Positions 23,859 to 38,800 of a stretch of DNA of 64,000 nucleotides are shown in pieces; within the stretch, counting starts at the first letter, position 1, and every line of letters starts with the position of its first letter. The position numbers and the translations under genes were made by a program. The notes below the pieces were generated by a model. It saw nothing but the letters and a program-made list of their open reading frames with translations. It made no database searches and was not told where the DNA came from. Origin of the DNA: Siphonodentalium dalli (lineage: Eukaryota > Mollusca > Scaphopoda > Gadilida > Siphonodentaliidae); NCBI GenBank assembly GCA_032622095.1, contig CP136062.1:2666001-2730000 (forward strand), given 5' to 3'.

Positions 23859-26800
23859 ATACTTCCATATTTTAATATGGATGTATATTGTTATTCAATT
23901 TTTTATTTTTATTTTTCATTATTTATTCTACTTCTTAATATATTTTGTAACCCTTATATCTCAGAAAGTTAAAAAGATAAATCATTGAAATTTGGTAGGT
24001 ATATGCACCTTGCCAAGTTACAACTGAATGAAACATTTAGGTTTATGTCCTAACTTGCTTTCCAGAGTTATGGCCCTTAATCAAAAATTTTGGAAAAAGT
24101 TTGTGCCCAGATCTTCTCCTATAAGAAGCCAAGCAGCTGAATTCGGGTTACGTAACCGTGTTAACTGACGAAAGGGTACGAATCGGGGAAATTTTCACCA
24201 AGGTCCGAAATCAATTTGTTGAACTGGGGAGGGGTGCAAAATTTGTCAATTTTTTTCTTGTCACCGATTCCAACCATTTTACTGTCGTGTATCTATACGA
24301 CGTACTGATGCTACTCGTGAAAGAATTTTGTAAATCGATTGAGAAATGGCCAAGTTATAACACATCGAAAAATGTACTAATAAAGTCCATGTGTAGAAAG
24401 TGCTTGTGCCCAGATCTTCTCCTAGACGAAGCGCAACAGCTGGATTTGGTCTATGTGAGCGTCTTAAACATAGACAGAAGACCAAACCAGGAAATGCTGA
24501 CAAAGGTCCGCTCAAATTTTTCCGGGCTAGGGGAGGGGCAAAATTTTTCAATTTTGTTTTTGTCGCCGATTTGAACCAAAATGGTTGTGAAGTATCTATA
24601 TGATGTACTGAGTGTCATTGTGAGTGAATTTTATGAATCGGTTGACAAATGTAGAAATTGTGACCCCTTCCTTTTGTTCAAGTTTACAGAAAATGCACTA
24701 TGAATTTAAATTCCTTCAACCGATCGTCACGTGTTTGGTGTCATTCGATGGGGAATTTCTAGTACTTCAAAACGATTACCTACTTGCGGTATTATGACGA
24801 TGGAGGCCGGAGATATTCGAAAAGTATGTACTGAACAACATACATATTGGCCTACATAGTAGAATATCGCCACAATACCTTACCAAAACCCTGCTAAATA
24901 TTAAAGGGGCATCGAATATGAACACAATGACGCAAAAATTATCTCGATATCGCGAAAATTGGCCGAGATATGGCGAATTTTCTACCCGCGTCACCAAATT
25001 TCGAGGCATGGGTGGGGGTCACACCAGAACGTTCCAACTGAACACAGAAATGTCAATAAACTATACTATAGACATTCCAATCAATTCCGCGCGATTCCCT
25101 TATTATACTTCCATATTTTAATATGGATGTATATTGTTATTCAATTTTTTATTTTTATTTTTCATTATTTATTCTACTTCTTAATATATTTTGTAACCCT
25201 TATATCTCAGAAAGTTAAAAAGATAAATCATTGAAATTTGGTAGGTATATGCACCTTGCCAAGTTACAACTGAATGAAACATTTAGGTTTATGTCCTAAC
25301 TTGCTTTCCAGAGTTATGGCCCTTAATCAAAAATTTTGGAAAAAGTTTGTGCCCAGATCTTCTCCTATAAGAAGCCAAGCAGCTGAATTCGGGTTACGTA
25401 ACCGTGTTAACTGACGAAAGGGTACGAATCGGGGAAATTTTCACCAAGGTCCGAAATCAATTTGTTGAACTGGGGAGGGGTGCAAAATTTGTCAATTTTT
25501 TTCTTGTCACCGATTCCAACCATTTTTACTGTCGTGTATCTATACGACGTACTGATGCTACTCGTGAAAGAATTTTGTAAATCGATTGAGAAATGGCCAA
25601 GTTATAACACATCGAAAAATGTACTAATAAAGTCCATGTGTAGAAAGTGCTTGTGCCCAGATCTTCTCCTAGACGAAGCGCAACAGCTGGATTTGGTCTA
25701 TGTGAGCGTCTTAAACATAGACAGAAGACCAAACCAGGAAATGCTGACAAAGGTCCGCTCAAATTTTTCCGGGCTAGGGGAGGGGCAAAATTTTTCAATT
25801 TTGTTTTTGTCGCCGATTTGAACCAAAATGGTTGTGAAGTATCTATATGATGTACTGAGTGTCATTGTGAGTGAATTTTATGAATCGGTTGACAAATGTA
25901 GAAATTGTGACCCCTTCCTTTTGTTCAAGTTTACAGAAAATGCACTATGAATTTAAATTCCTTCAACCGATCGTCACGTGTTTGGTGTCATTCGATGGGG
26001 AATTTCTAGTACTTCAAAACGATTACCTACTTGCGGTATTATGACGATGGAGGCCGGAGATATTCGAAAAGTATGTACTGAACAACATACATATTGGCCT
26101 ACATAGTAGAATATCGCCACAATACCTTACCAAAACCCTGCTAAATATTAAAGGGGCATCGAATATGAACACAATGACGCAAAAATTATCTCGATATCGC
26201 GAAAATTGGCCGAGATATGGCGAATTTTCTACCCGCGTCACCAAATTTCGAGGCATGGGTGGGGGTCACACCAGAACGTTCCAACTGAACACAGAAATGT
26301 CAATAAACTATACTATAGACATTCCAATCAATTCCGCGCGATTCCCTTATTATACTTCCATATTTTAATATGGATGTATATTGTTATTCAATTTTTTATT
26401 TTTATTTTTCATTATTTATTCTACTTCTTAATATATTTTGTAACCCTTATATCTCAGAAAGTTAAAAAGATAAATCATTGAAATTTGGTAGGTATATGCA
26501 CCTTGCCAAGTTACAACTGAATGAAATATTTAGGTTTATGTCCTAACTTGCTTTCCAGAGTTATGGCCCTTAATCAAAAATTTTGGAAAAAGTTTGTGCC
26601 CAGATCTTCTCCTATAAGAAGCCAAGCAGCTGAATTCGGGTTACGTAACCGTGTTAACTGACGAAAGGGTACGAATCGGGGAAATTTTCACCAAGGTCCG
26701 AAATCAATTTGTTGAACTGGGGAGGGGTGCAAAATTTGTCAATTTTTTTCTTGTCACCGATTCCAACCATTTTTACTGTCGTGTATCTATACGGCGTACT

Positions 26801-29800
26801 GATGCTACTCGTGAAAGAATTTTGTAAATCGATTGAGAAATGGCCAAGTTATAACACATCGAAAAATGTACTAATAAAGTCCATGTGTAGAAAGTGCTTG
26901 TGCCCAGATCTTCTCCTAGACGAAGCGCAACAGCTGGATTTGGTCTATGTGAGCGTCTTAAACATAGACAGAAGACCAAACCAGGAAATGCTGACAAAGG
27001 TCCGCTCAAATTTTTCCGGGCTAGGGGAGGGGCAAAATTTTTCAATTTTGTTTTTGTCGCCGATTTGAACCAAAATGGTTGTGAAGTATCTATATGATGT
27101 ACTGAGTGTCATTGTGAGTGAATTTTATGAATCGGTTGACAAATGTAGAAATTGTGACCCCTTCCTTTTGTTCAAGTTTACAGAAAATGCACTATGAATT
27201 TAAATTCCTTCAACCGATCGTCACGTGTTTGGTGTCATTCGATGGGGAATTTCTAGTACTTCAAAACGATTACCTACTTGCGGTATTATGACGATGGAGG
27301 CCGGAGATATTCGAAAAGTATGTACTGAACAACATACATATTGGCCTACATAGTAGAATATCGCCACAATACCTTACCAAAACCCTGCTAAATATTAAAG
27401 GGGCATCGAATATGAACACAATGACGCAAAAATTATCTCGATATCGCGAAAATTGGCCGAGATATGGCGAATTTTCTACCCGCGTCACCAAATTTCGAGG
27501 CATGGGTGGGGGTCACACCAGAACGTTCCAACTGAACACAGAAATGTCAATAAACTATACTATAGACATTCCAATCAATTCCGCGCGATTCCCTTATTAT
27601 ACTTCCATATTTTAATATGGATGTATATTGTTATTCAATTTTTTATTTTTATTTTTCATTATTTATTCTACTTCTTAATATATTTTGTAACCCTTATATC
27701 TCAGAAAGTTAAAAAGATAAATCATTGAAATTTGGTAGGTATATGCACCTTGCCAAGTTACAACTGAATGAAACATTTAGGTTTATGTCCTAACTTGCTT
27801 TCCAGAGTTATGGCCCTTAATCAAAAATTTTGGAAAAAGTTTGTGCCCAGATCTTCTCCTATAAGAAGCCAAGCAGCTGAATTCGGGTTACGTAACCGTG
27901 TTAACTGACGAAAGGGTACGAATCGGGGAAATTTTCACCAAGGTCCGAAATCAATTTGTTGAACTGGGGAGGGGTGCAAAATTTGTCAATTTTTTTCTTG
28001 TCACCGATTCCAACCATTTTTACTGTCGTGTATCTATACGACGTACTGATGCTACTCGTGAAAGAATTTTGTAAATCGATTGAGAAATGGCCAAGTTATA
28101 ACACATCGAAAAATGTACTAATAAAGTCCATGTGTAGAAAGTGCTTGTGCCCAGATCTTCTCCTAGACGAAGCGCAACAGCTGGATTTGGTCTATGTAAG
28201 CGTCTTAAACATAGACAGAAGACCAAACCAGGAAATGCTGACAAAGGTCCGCTCAAATTTTTCCGGGCTAGGGGAGGGGCAAAATTTTTCAATTTTGTTT
28301 TTGTCGCCGATTTGAACCAAAATGGTTGTGAAGTATCTATATGATGTACTGAGTGTCATTGTGAGTGAATTTTATGAATCGGTTGACAAATGTAGAAATT
28401 GTGACCCCTTCCTTTTGTTCAAGTTTACAGAAAATGCACTATGAATTTAAATTCCTTCAACCGATCGTCACGTGTTTGGTGTCATTCGATGGGGAATTTC
28501 TAGTACTTCAAAACGATTACCTACTTGCGGTATTATGACGATGGAGGCCGGAGATATTCGAAAAGTATGTACTGAACAACATACATATTGGCCTACATAG
28601 TAGAATATCGCCACAATACCTTACCAAAACCCTGCTAAATATTAAAGGGGCATCGAATATGAACACAATGACGCAAAAATTATCTCGATATCGCGAAAAT
28701 TGGCCGAGATATGGCGAATTTTCTACCCGCGTCACCAAATTTCGAGGCATGGGTGGGGGTCACACCAGAACGTTCCAACTGAACACAGAAATGTCAATAA
28801 ACTATACTATAGACATTCCAATCAATTCCGCGCGATTCCCTTATTATACTTCCATATTTTAATATGGATGTATATTGTTATTCAATTTTTTATTTTTATT
28901 TTTCATTATTTATTCTACTTCTTAATATATTTTGTAACCCTTATATCTCAGAAAGTTAAAAAGATAAATCATTGAAATTTGGTAGGTATATGCACCTTGC
29001 CAAGTTACAACTGAATGAAACATTTAGGTTTATGTCCTAACTTGCTTTCCAGAGTTATGGCCCTTAATCAAAAATTTTGGAAAAAGTTTGTGCCCAGATC
29101 TTCTCCTATAAGAAGCCAAGCAGCTGAATTCGGGTTACGTAACCGTGTTAACTGACGAAAGGGTACGAATCGGGGAAATTTTCACCAAGGTCCGAAATCA
29201 ATTTGTTGAACTGGGGAGGGGTGCAAAATTTGTCAATTTTTTTCTTGTCACCGATTCCAACCATTTTTACTGTCGTGTATCTATACGACGTACTGATGCT
29301 ACTCGTGAAAGAATTTTGTAAATCGATTGAGAAATGGCCAAGTTATAACACATCGAAAAATGTACTAATAAAGTCCATGTGTAGAAAGTGCTTGTGCCCA
29401 GATCTTCTCCTAGACGAAGCGCAACAGCTGGATTTGGTCTATGTGAGCGTCTTAAACATAGACAGAAGACCAAACCAGGAAATGCTGACAAAGGTCCGCT
29501 CAAATTTTTCCGGGCTAGGGGAGGGGCAAAATTTTTCAATTTTGTTTTTGTCGCCGATTTGAACCAAAATGGTTGTGAAGTATCTATATGATGTACTGAG
29601 TGTCATTGTGAGTGAATTTTATGAATCGGTTGACAAATGTAGAAATTGTGACCCCTTCCTTTTGTTCAAGTTTACAGAAAATGCACTATGAATTTAAATT
29701 CCTTCAACCGATCGTCACGTGTTTGGTGTCATTCGATGGGGAATTTCTAGTACTTCAAAACGATTACCTACTTGCGGTATTATGACGATGGAGGCCGGAG

Positions 29801-32800
29801 ATATTCGAAAAGTATGTACTGAACAACATACATATTGGCCTACATAGTAGAATATCGCCACAATACCTTACCAAAACCCTGCTAAATATTAAAGGGGCAT
29901 CGAATATGAACACAATGACGCAAAAATTATCTCGATATCGCGAAAATTGGCCGAGATATGGCGAATTTTCTACCCGCGTCACCAAATTTCGAGGCATGGG
30001 TGGGGGTCACACCAGAACGTTCCAACTGAACACAGAAATGTCAATAAACTATACTATAGACATTCCAATCAATTCCGCGCGATTCCCTTATTATACTTCC
30101 ATATTTTAATATGGATGTATATTGTTATTCAATTTTTTATTTTTATTTTTCATTATTTATTCTACTTCTTAATATATTTTGTAACCCTTATATCTCAGAA
30201 AGTTAAAAAGATAAATCATTGAAATTTGGTAGGTATATGCACCTTGCCAAGTTACAACTGAATGAAACATTTAGGTTTATGTCCTAACTTGCTTTCCAGA
30301 GTTATGGCCCTTAATCAAAAATTTTGGAAAAAGTTTGTGCCCAGATCTTCTCCTATAAGAAGCCAAGCAGCTGAATTCGGGTTACGTAACCGTGTTAACT
30401 GACGAAAGGGTACGAATCGGGGAAATTTTCACCAAGGTCCGAAATCAATTTGTTGAACTGGGGAGGGGTGCAAAATTTGTCAATTTTTTTCTTGTCACCG
30501 ATTCCAACCATTTTTACTGTCGTGTATCTATACGACGTACTGATGCTACTCGTGAAAGAATTTTGTAAATCGATTGAGAAATGGCCAAGTTATAACACAT
30601 CGAAAAATGTACTAATAAAGTCCATGTGTAGAAAGTGCTTGTGCCCAGATCTTCTCCTAGACGAAGCGCAACAGCTGGATTTGGTCTATGTGAGCGTCTT
30701 AAACATAGACAGAAGACCAAACCAGGAAATGCTGACAAAGGTCCGCTCAAATTTTTCCGGGCTAGGGGAGGGGCAAAATTTTTCAATTTTGTTTTTGTCG
30801 CCGATTTGAACCAAAATGGTTGTGAAGTATCTATATGATGTACTGAGTGTCATTGTGAGTGAATTTTATGAATCGGTTGACAAATGTAGAAATTGTGACC
30901 CCTTCCTTTTGTTCAAGTTTACAGAAAATGCACTATGAATTTAAATTCCTTCAACCGATCGTCACGTGTTTGGTGTCATTCGATGGGGAATTTCTAGTAC
31001 TTCAAAACGATTACCTACTTGCGGTATTATGACGATGGAGGCCGGAGATATTCGAAAAGTATGTACTGAACAACATACATATTGGCCTACATAGTAGAAT
31101 ATCGCCACAATACCTTACCAAAACCCTGCTAAATATTAAAGGGGCATCGAATATGAACACAATGACGCAAAAATTATCTCGATATCGCGAAAATTGGCCG
31201 AGATATGGCGAATTTTCTACCCGCGTCACCAAATTTCGAGGCATGGGTGGGGGTCACACCAGAACGTTCCAACTGAACACAGAAATGTCAATAAACTATA
31301 CTATAGACATTCCAATCAATTCCGCGCGATTCCCTTATTATACTTCCATATTTTAATATGGATGTATATTGTTATTCAATTTTTTATTTTTATTTTTCAT
31401 TATTTATTCTACTTCTTAATATATTTTGTAACCCTTATATCTCAGAAAGTTAAAAAGATAAATCATTGAAATTTGGTAGGTATATGCACCTTGCCAAGTT
31501 ACAACTGAATGAAACATTTAGGTTTATGTCCTAACTTGCTTTCCAGAGTTATGGCCCTTAATCAAAAATTTTGGAAAAAGTTTGTGCCCAGATCTTCTCC
31601 TATAAGAAGCCAAGCAGCTGAATTCGGGTTACGTAACCGTGTTAACTGACGAAAGGGTACGAATCGGGGAAATTTTCACCAAGGTCCGAAATCAATTTGT
31701 TGAACTGGGGAGGGGTGCAAAATTTGTCAATTTTTTTCTTGTCACCGATTCCAACCATTTTTACTGTCGTGTATCTATACGACGTACTGATGCTACTCGT
31801 GAAAGAATTTTGTAAATCGATTGAGAAATGGCCAAGTTATAACACATCGAAAAATGTACTAATAAAGTCCATGTGTAGAAAGTGCTTGTGCCCAGATCTT
31901 CTCCTAGACGAAGCGCAACAGCTGGATTTGGTCTATGTGAGCGTCTTAAACATAGACAGAAGACCAAACCAGGAAATGCTGACAAAGGTCCGCTCAAATT
32001 TTTCCGGGCTAGGGGAGGGGCAAAATTTTTCAATTTTGTTTTTGTCGCCGATTTGAACCAAAATGGTTGTGAAGTATCTATATGATGTACTGAGTGTCAT
32101 TGTGAGTGAATTTTATGAATCGGTTGACAAATGTAGAAATTGTGACCCCTTCCTTTTGTTCAAGTTTACAGAAAATGCACTATGAATTTAAATTCCTTCA
32201 ACCGATCGTCACGTGTTTGGTGTCATTCGATGGGGAATTTCTAGTACTTCAAAACGATTACCTACTTGCGGTATTATGACGATGGAGGCCGGAGATATTC
32301 GAAAAGTATGTACTGAACAACATACATATTGGCCTACATAGTAGAATATCGCCACAATACCTTACCAAAACCCTGCTAAATATTAAAGGGGCATCGAATA
32401 TGAACACAATGACGCAAAAATTATCTCGATATCGCGAAAATTGGCCGAGATATGGCGAATTTTCTACCCGCGTCACCAAATTTCGAGGCATGGGTGGGGG
32501 TCACACCAGAACGTTCCAACTGAACACAGAAATGTCAATAAACTATACTATAGACATTCCAATCAATTCCGCGCGATTCCCTTATTATACTTCCATATTT
32601 TAATATGGATGTATATTGTTATTCAATTTTTTATTTTTATTTTTCATTATTTATTCTACTTCTTAATATATTTTGTAACCCTTATATCTCAGAAAGTTAA
32701 AAAGATAAATCATTGAAATTTGGTAGGTATATGCACCTTGCCAAGTTACAACTGAATGAAACATTTAGGTTTATGTCCTAACTTGCTTTCCAGAGTTATG

Positions 32801-35800
32801 GCCCTTAATCAAAAATTTTGGAAAAAGTTTGTGCCCAGATCTTCTCCTATAAGAAGCCAAGCAGCTGAATTCGGGTTACGTAACCGTGTTAACTGACGAA
32901 AGGGTACGAATCGGGGAAATTTTCACCAAGGTCCGAAATCAATTTGTTGAACTGGGGAGGGGTGCAAAATTTGTCAATTTTTTTCTTGTCACCGATTCCA
33001 ACCATTTTTACTGTCGTGTATCTATACGACGTACTGATGCTACTCGTGAAAGAATTTTGTAAATCGATTGAGAAATGGCCAAGTTATAACACATCGAAAA
33101 ATGTACTAATAAAGTCCATGTGTAGAAAGTGCTTGTGCCCAGATCTTCTCCTAGACGAAGCGCAACAGCTGGATTTGGTCTATGTGAGCGTCTTAAACAT
33201 AGACAGAAGACCAAACCAGGAAATGCTGACAAAGGTCCGCTCAAATTTTTCCGGGCTAGGGGAGGGGCAAAATTTTTCAATTTTGTTTTTGTCGCCGATT
33301 TGAACCAAAATGGTTGTGAAGTATCTATATGATGTACTGAGTGTCATTGTGAGTGAATTTTATGAATCGGTTGACAAATGTAGAAATTGTGACCCCTTCC
33401 TTTTGTTCAAGTTTACAGAAAATGCACTATGAATTTAAATTCCTTCAACCGATCGTCACGTGTTTGGTGTCATTCGATGGGGAATTTCTAGTACTTCAAA
33501 ACGATTACCTACTTGCGGTATTATGACGATGGAGGCCGGAGATATTCGAAAAGTATGTACTGAACAACATACATATTGGCCTACATAGTAGAATATCGCC
33601 ACAATACCTTACCAAAACCCTGCTAAATATTAAAGGGGCATCGAATATGAACACAATGACGCAAAAATTATCTCGATATCGCGAAAATTGGCCGAGATAT
33701 GGCGAATTTTCTACCCGCGTCACCAAATTTCGAGGCATGGGTGGGGGTCACACCAGAACGTTCCAACTGAACACAGAAATGTCAATAAACTATACTATAG
33801 ACATTCCAATCAATTCCGCGCGATTCCCTTATTATACTTCCATATTTTAATATGGATGTATATTGTTATTCAATTTTTTATTTTTATTTTTCATTATTTA
33901 TTCTACTTCTTAATATATTTTGTAACCCTTATATCTCAGAAAGTTAAAAAGATAAATCATTGAAATTTGGTAGGTATATGCACCTTGCCAAGTTACAACT
34001 GAATGAAACATTTAGGTTTATGTCCTAACTTGCTTTCCAGAGTTATGGCCCTTAATCAAAAATTTTGGAAAAAGTTTGTGCCCAGATCTTCTCCTATAAG
34101 AAGCCAAGCAGCTGAATTCGGGTTACGTAACCGTGTTAACTGACGAAAGGGTACGAATCGGGGAAATTTTCACCAAGGTCCGAAATCAATTTGTTGAACT
34201 GGGGAGGGGTGCAAAATTTGTCAATTTTTTTCTTGTCACCGATTCCAACCATTTTTACTGTCGTGTATCTATACGACGTACTGATGCTACTCGTGAAAGA
34301 ATTTTGTAAATCGATTGAGAAATGGCCAAGTTATAACACATCGAAAAATGTACTAATAAAGTCCATGTGTAGAAAGTGCTTGTGCCCAGATCTTCTCCTA
34401 GACGAAGCGCAACAGCTGGATTTGGTCTATGTGAGCGTCTTAAACATAGACAGAAGACCAAACCAGGAAATGCTGACAAAGGTCCGCTCAAATTTTTCCG
34501 GGCTAGGGGAGGGGCAAAATTTTTCAATTTTGTTTTTGTCGCCGATTTGAACCAAAATGGTTGTGAAGTATCTATATGATGTACTGAGTGTCATTGTGAG
34601 TGAATTTTATGAATCGGTTGACAAATGTAGAAATTGTGACCCCTTCCTTTTGTTCAAGTTTACAGAAAATGCACTATGAATTTAAATTCCTTCAACCGAT
34701 CGTCACGTGTTTGGTGTCATTCGATGGGGAATTTCTAGTACTTCAAAACGATTACCTACTTGCGGTATTATGACGATGGAGGCCGGAGATATTCGAAAAG
34801 TATGTACTGAACAACATACATATTGGCCTACATAGTAGAATATCGCCACAATACCTTACCAAAACCCTGCTAAATATTAAAGGGGCATCGAATATGAACA
34901 CAATGACGCAAAAATTATCTCGATATCGCGAAAATTGGCCGAGATATGGCGAATTTTCTACCCGCGTCACCAAATTTCGAGGCATGGGTGGGGGTCACAC
35001 CAGAACGTTCCAACTGAACACAGAAATGTCAATAAACTATACTATAGACATTCCAATCAATTCCGCGCGATTCCCTTATTATACTTCCATATTTTAATAT
35101 GGATGTATATTGTTATTCAATTTTTTATTTTTATTTTTCATTATTTATTCTACTTCTTAATATATTTTGTAACCCTTATATCTCAGAAAGTTAAAAAGAT
35201 AAATCATTGAAATTTGGTAGGTATATGCACCTTGCCAAGTTACAACTGAATGAAACATTTAGGTTTATGTCCTAACTTGCTTTCCAGAGTTATGGCCCTT
35301 AATCAAAAATTTTGGAAAAAGTTTGTGCCCAGATCTTCTCCTATAAGAAGCCAAGCAGCTGAATTCGGGTTACGTAACCGTGTTAACTGACGAAAGGGTA
35401 CGAATCGGGGAAATTTTCACCAAGGTCCGAAATCAATTTGTTGAACTGGGGAGGGGTGCAAAATTTGTCAATTTTTTTCTTGTCACCGATTCCAACCATT
35501 TTTACTGTCGTGTATCTATACGACGTACTGATGCTACTCGTGAAAGAATTTTGTAAATCGATTGAGAAATGGCCAAGTTATAACACATCGAAAAATGTAC
35601 TAATAAAGTCCATGTGTAGAAAGTGCTTGTGCCCAGATCTTCTCCTAGACGAAGCGCAACAGCTGGATTTGGTCTATGTGAGCGTCTTAAACATAGACAG
35701 AAGACCAAACCAGGAAATGCTGACAAAGGTCCGCTCAAATTTTTCCGGGCTAGGGGAGGGGCAAAATTTTTCAATTTTGTTTTTGTCGCCGATTTGAACC

Positions 35801-38800
35801 AAAATGGTTGTGAAGTATCTATATGATGTACTGAGTGTCATTGTGAGTGAATTTTATGAATCGGTTGACAATGTAGAAATTGTGACCCCTTCCTTTTGTT
35901 CAAGTTTACAGAAAATGCACTATGAATTTAAATTCCTTCAACCGATCGTCACGTGTTTGGTGTCATTCGATGGGGAATTTCTAGTACTTCAAAACGATTA
36001 CCTACTTGCGGTATTATGACGATGGAGGCCGGAGATATTCGAAAAGTATGTACTGAACAACATACATATTGGCCTACATAGTAGAATATCGCCACAATAC
36101 CTTACCAAAACCCTGCTAAATATTAAAGGGGCATCGAATATGAACACAATGACGCAAAAATTATCTCGATATCGCGAAAATTGGCCGAGATATGGCGAAT
36201 TTTCTACCCGCGTCACCAAATTTCGAGGCATGGGTGGGGGGTCACACCAGAACGTTCCAACTGAACACAGAAATGTCAATAAACTATACTATAGACATTC
36301 CAATCAATTCCGCGCGATTCCCTTATTATACTTCCATATTTTAATATGGATGTATATTGTTATTCAATTTTTTATTTTTATTTTTCATTATTTATTCTAC
36401 TTCTTAATATATTTTGTAACCCTTATATCTCAGAAAGTTAAAAAGATAAATCATTGAAATTTGGTAGGTATATGCACCTTGCCAAGTTACAACTGAATGA
36501 AACATTTAGGTTTATGTCCTAACTTGCTTTCCAGAGTTATGGCCCTTAATCAAAAATTTTGGAAAAAGTTTGTGCCCAGATCTTCTCCTATAAGAAGCCA
36601 AGCAGCTGAATTCGGGTTACGTAACCGTGTTAACTGACGAAAGGGTACGAATCGGGGAAATTTTCACCAAGGTCCGAAATCAATTTGTTGAACTGGGGAG
36701 GGGTGCAAAATTTGTCAATTTTTTTCTTGTCACCGATTCCAACCATTTTTACTGTCGTGTATCTATACGACGTACTGATGCTACTCGTGAAAGAATTTTG
36801 TAAATCGATTGAGAAATGGCCAAGTTATAACACATCGAAAAATGTACTAATAAAGTCCATGTGTAGAAAGTGCTTGTGCCCAGATCTTCTCCTAGACGAA
36901 GCGCAACAGCTGGATTTGGTCTATGTGAGCGTCTTAAACATAGACAGAAGACCAAACCAGGAAATGCTGACAAAGGTCCGCTCAAATTTTTCCGGGCTAG
37001 GGGAGGGGCAAAATTTTTCAATTTTGTTTTTGTCGCCGATTTGAACCAAAATGGTTGTGAAGTATCTATATGATGTACTGAGTGTCATTGTGAGTGAATT
37101 TTATGAATCGGTTGACAAATGTAGAAATTGTGACCCCTTCCTTTTGTTCAAGTTTACAGAAAATGCACTATGAATTTAAATTCCTTCAACCGATCGTCAC
37201 GTGTTTGGTGTCATTCGATGGGGAATTTCTAGTACTTCAAAACGATTACCTACTTGCGGTATTATGACGATGGAGGCCGGAGATATTCGAAAAGTATGTA
37301 CTGAACAACATACATATTGGCCTACATAGTAGAATATCGCCACAATACCTTACCAAAACCCTGCTAAATATTAAAGGGGCATCGAATATGAACACAATGA
37401 CGCAAAAATTATCTCGATATCGCGAAAATTGGCCGAGATATGGCGAATTTTCTACCCGCGTCACCAAATTTCGAGGCATGGGTGGGGGTCACACCAGAAC
37501 GTTCCAACTGAACACAGAAATGTCAATAAACTATACTATAGACATTCCAATCAATTCCGCGCGATTCCCTTATTATACTTCCATATTTTAATATGGATGT
37601 ATATTGTTATTCAATTTTTTATTTTTATTTTTCATTATTTATTCTACTTCTTAATATATTTTGTAACCCTTATATCTCAGAAAGTTAAAAAGATAAATCA
37701 TTGAAATTTGGTAGGTATATGCACCTTGCCAAGTTACAACTGAATGAAACATTTAGGTTTATGTCCTAACTTGCTTTCCAGAGTTATGGCCCTTAATCAA
37801 AAATTTTGGAAAAAGTTTGTGCCCAGATCTTCTCCTATAAGAAGCCAAGCAGCTGAATTCGGGTTACGTAACCGTGTTAACTGACGAAAGGGTACGAATC
37901 GGGGAAATTTTCACCAAGGTCCGAAATCAATTTGTTGAACTGGGGAGGGGTGCAAAATTTGTCAATTTTTTTCTTGTCACCGATTCCAACCATTTTTACT
38001 GTCGTGTATCTATACGACGTACTGATGCTACTCGTGAAAGAATTTTGTAAATCGATTGAGAAATGGCCAAGTTATAACACATCGAAAAATGTACTAATAA
38101 AGTCCATGTGTAGAAAGTGCTTGTGCCCAGATCTTCTCCTAGACGAAGCGCAACAGCTGGATTTGGTCTATGTGAGCGTCTTAAACATAGACAGAAGACC
38201 AAACCAGGAAATGCTGACAAAGGTCCGCTCAAATTTTTCCGGGCTAGGGGAGGGGCAAAATTTTTCAATTTTGTTTTTGTCGCCGATTTGAACCAAAATG
38301 GTTGTGAAGTATCTATATGATGTACTGAGTGTCATTGTGAGTGAATTTTATGAATCGGTTGACAAATGTAGAAATTGTGACCCCTTCCTTTTGTTCAAGT
38401 TTACAGAAAATGCACTATGAATTTAAATTCCTTCAACCGATCGTCACGTGTTTGGTGTCATTCGATGGGGAATTTCTAGTACTTCAAAACGATTACCTAC
38501 TTGCGGTATTATGACGATGGAGGCCGGAGATATTCGAAAAGTATGTACTGAACAACATACATATTGGCCTACATAGTAGAATATCGCCACAATACCTTAC
38601 CAAAACCCTGCTAAATATTAAAGGGGCATCGAATATGAACACAATGACGCAAAAATTATCTCGATATCGCGAAAATTGGCCGAGATATGGCGAATTTTCT
38701 ACCCGCGTCACCAAATTTCGAGGCATGGGTGGGGGTCACACCAGAACGTTCCAACTGAACACAGAAATGTCAATAAACTATACTATAGACATTCCAATCA

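Noticed and set aside
25526-25798. 90 aa minus-strand ORF kept in every B, C and D monomer
   Set aside because: Within arrays its constancy is due to homogenisation. Between B and D about 18% of residues differ, more than the DNA, and a plus-strand ORF overlaps it. There is no sign of protein-level selection.
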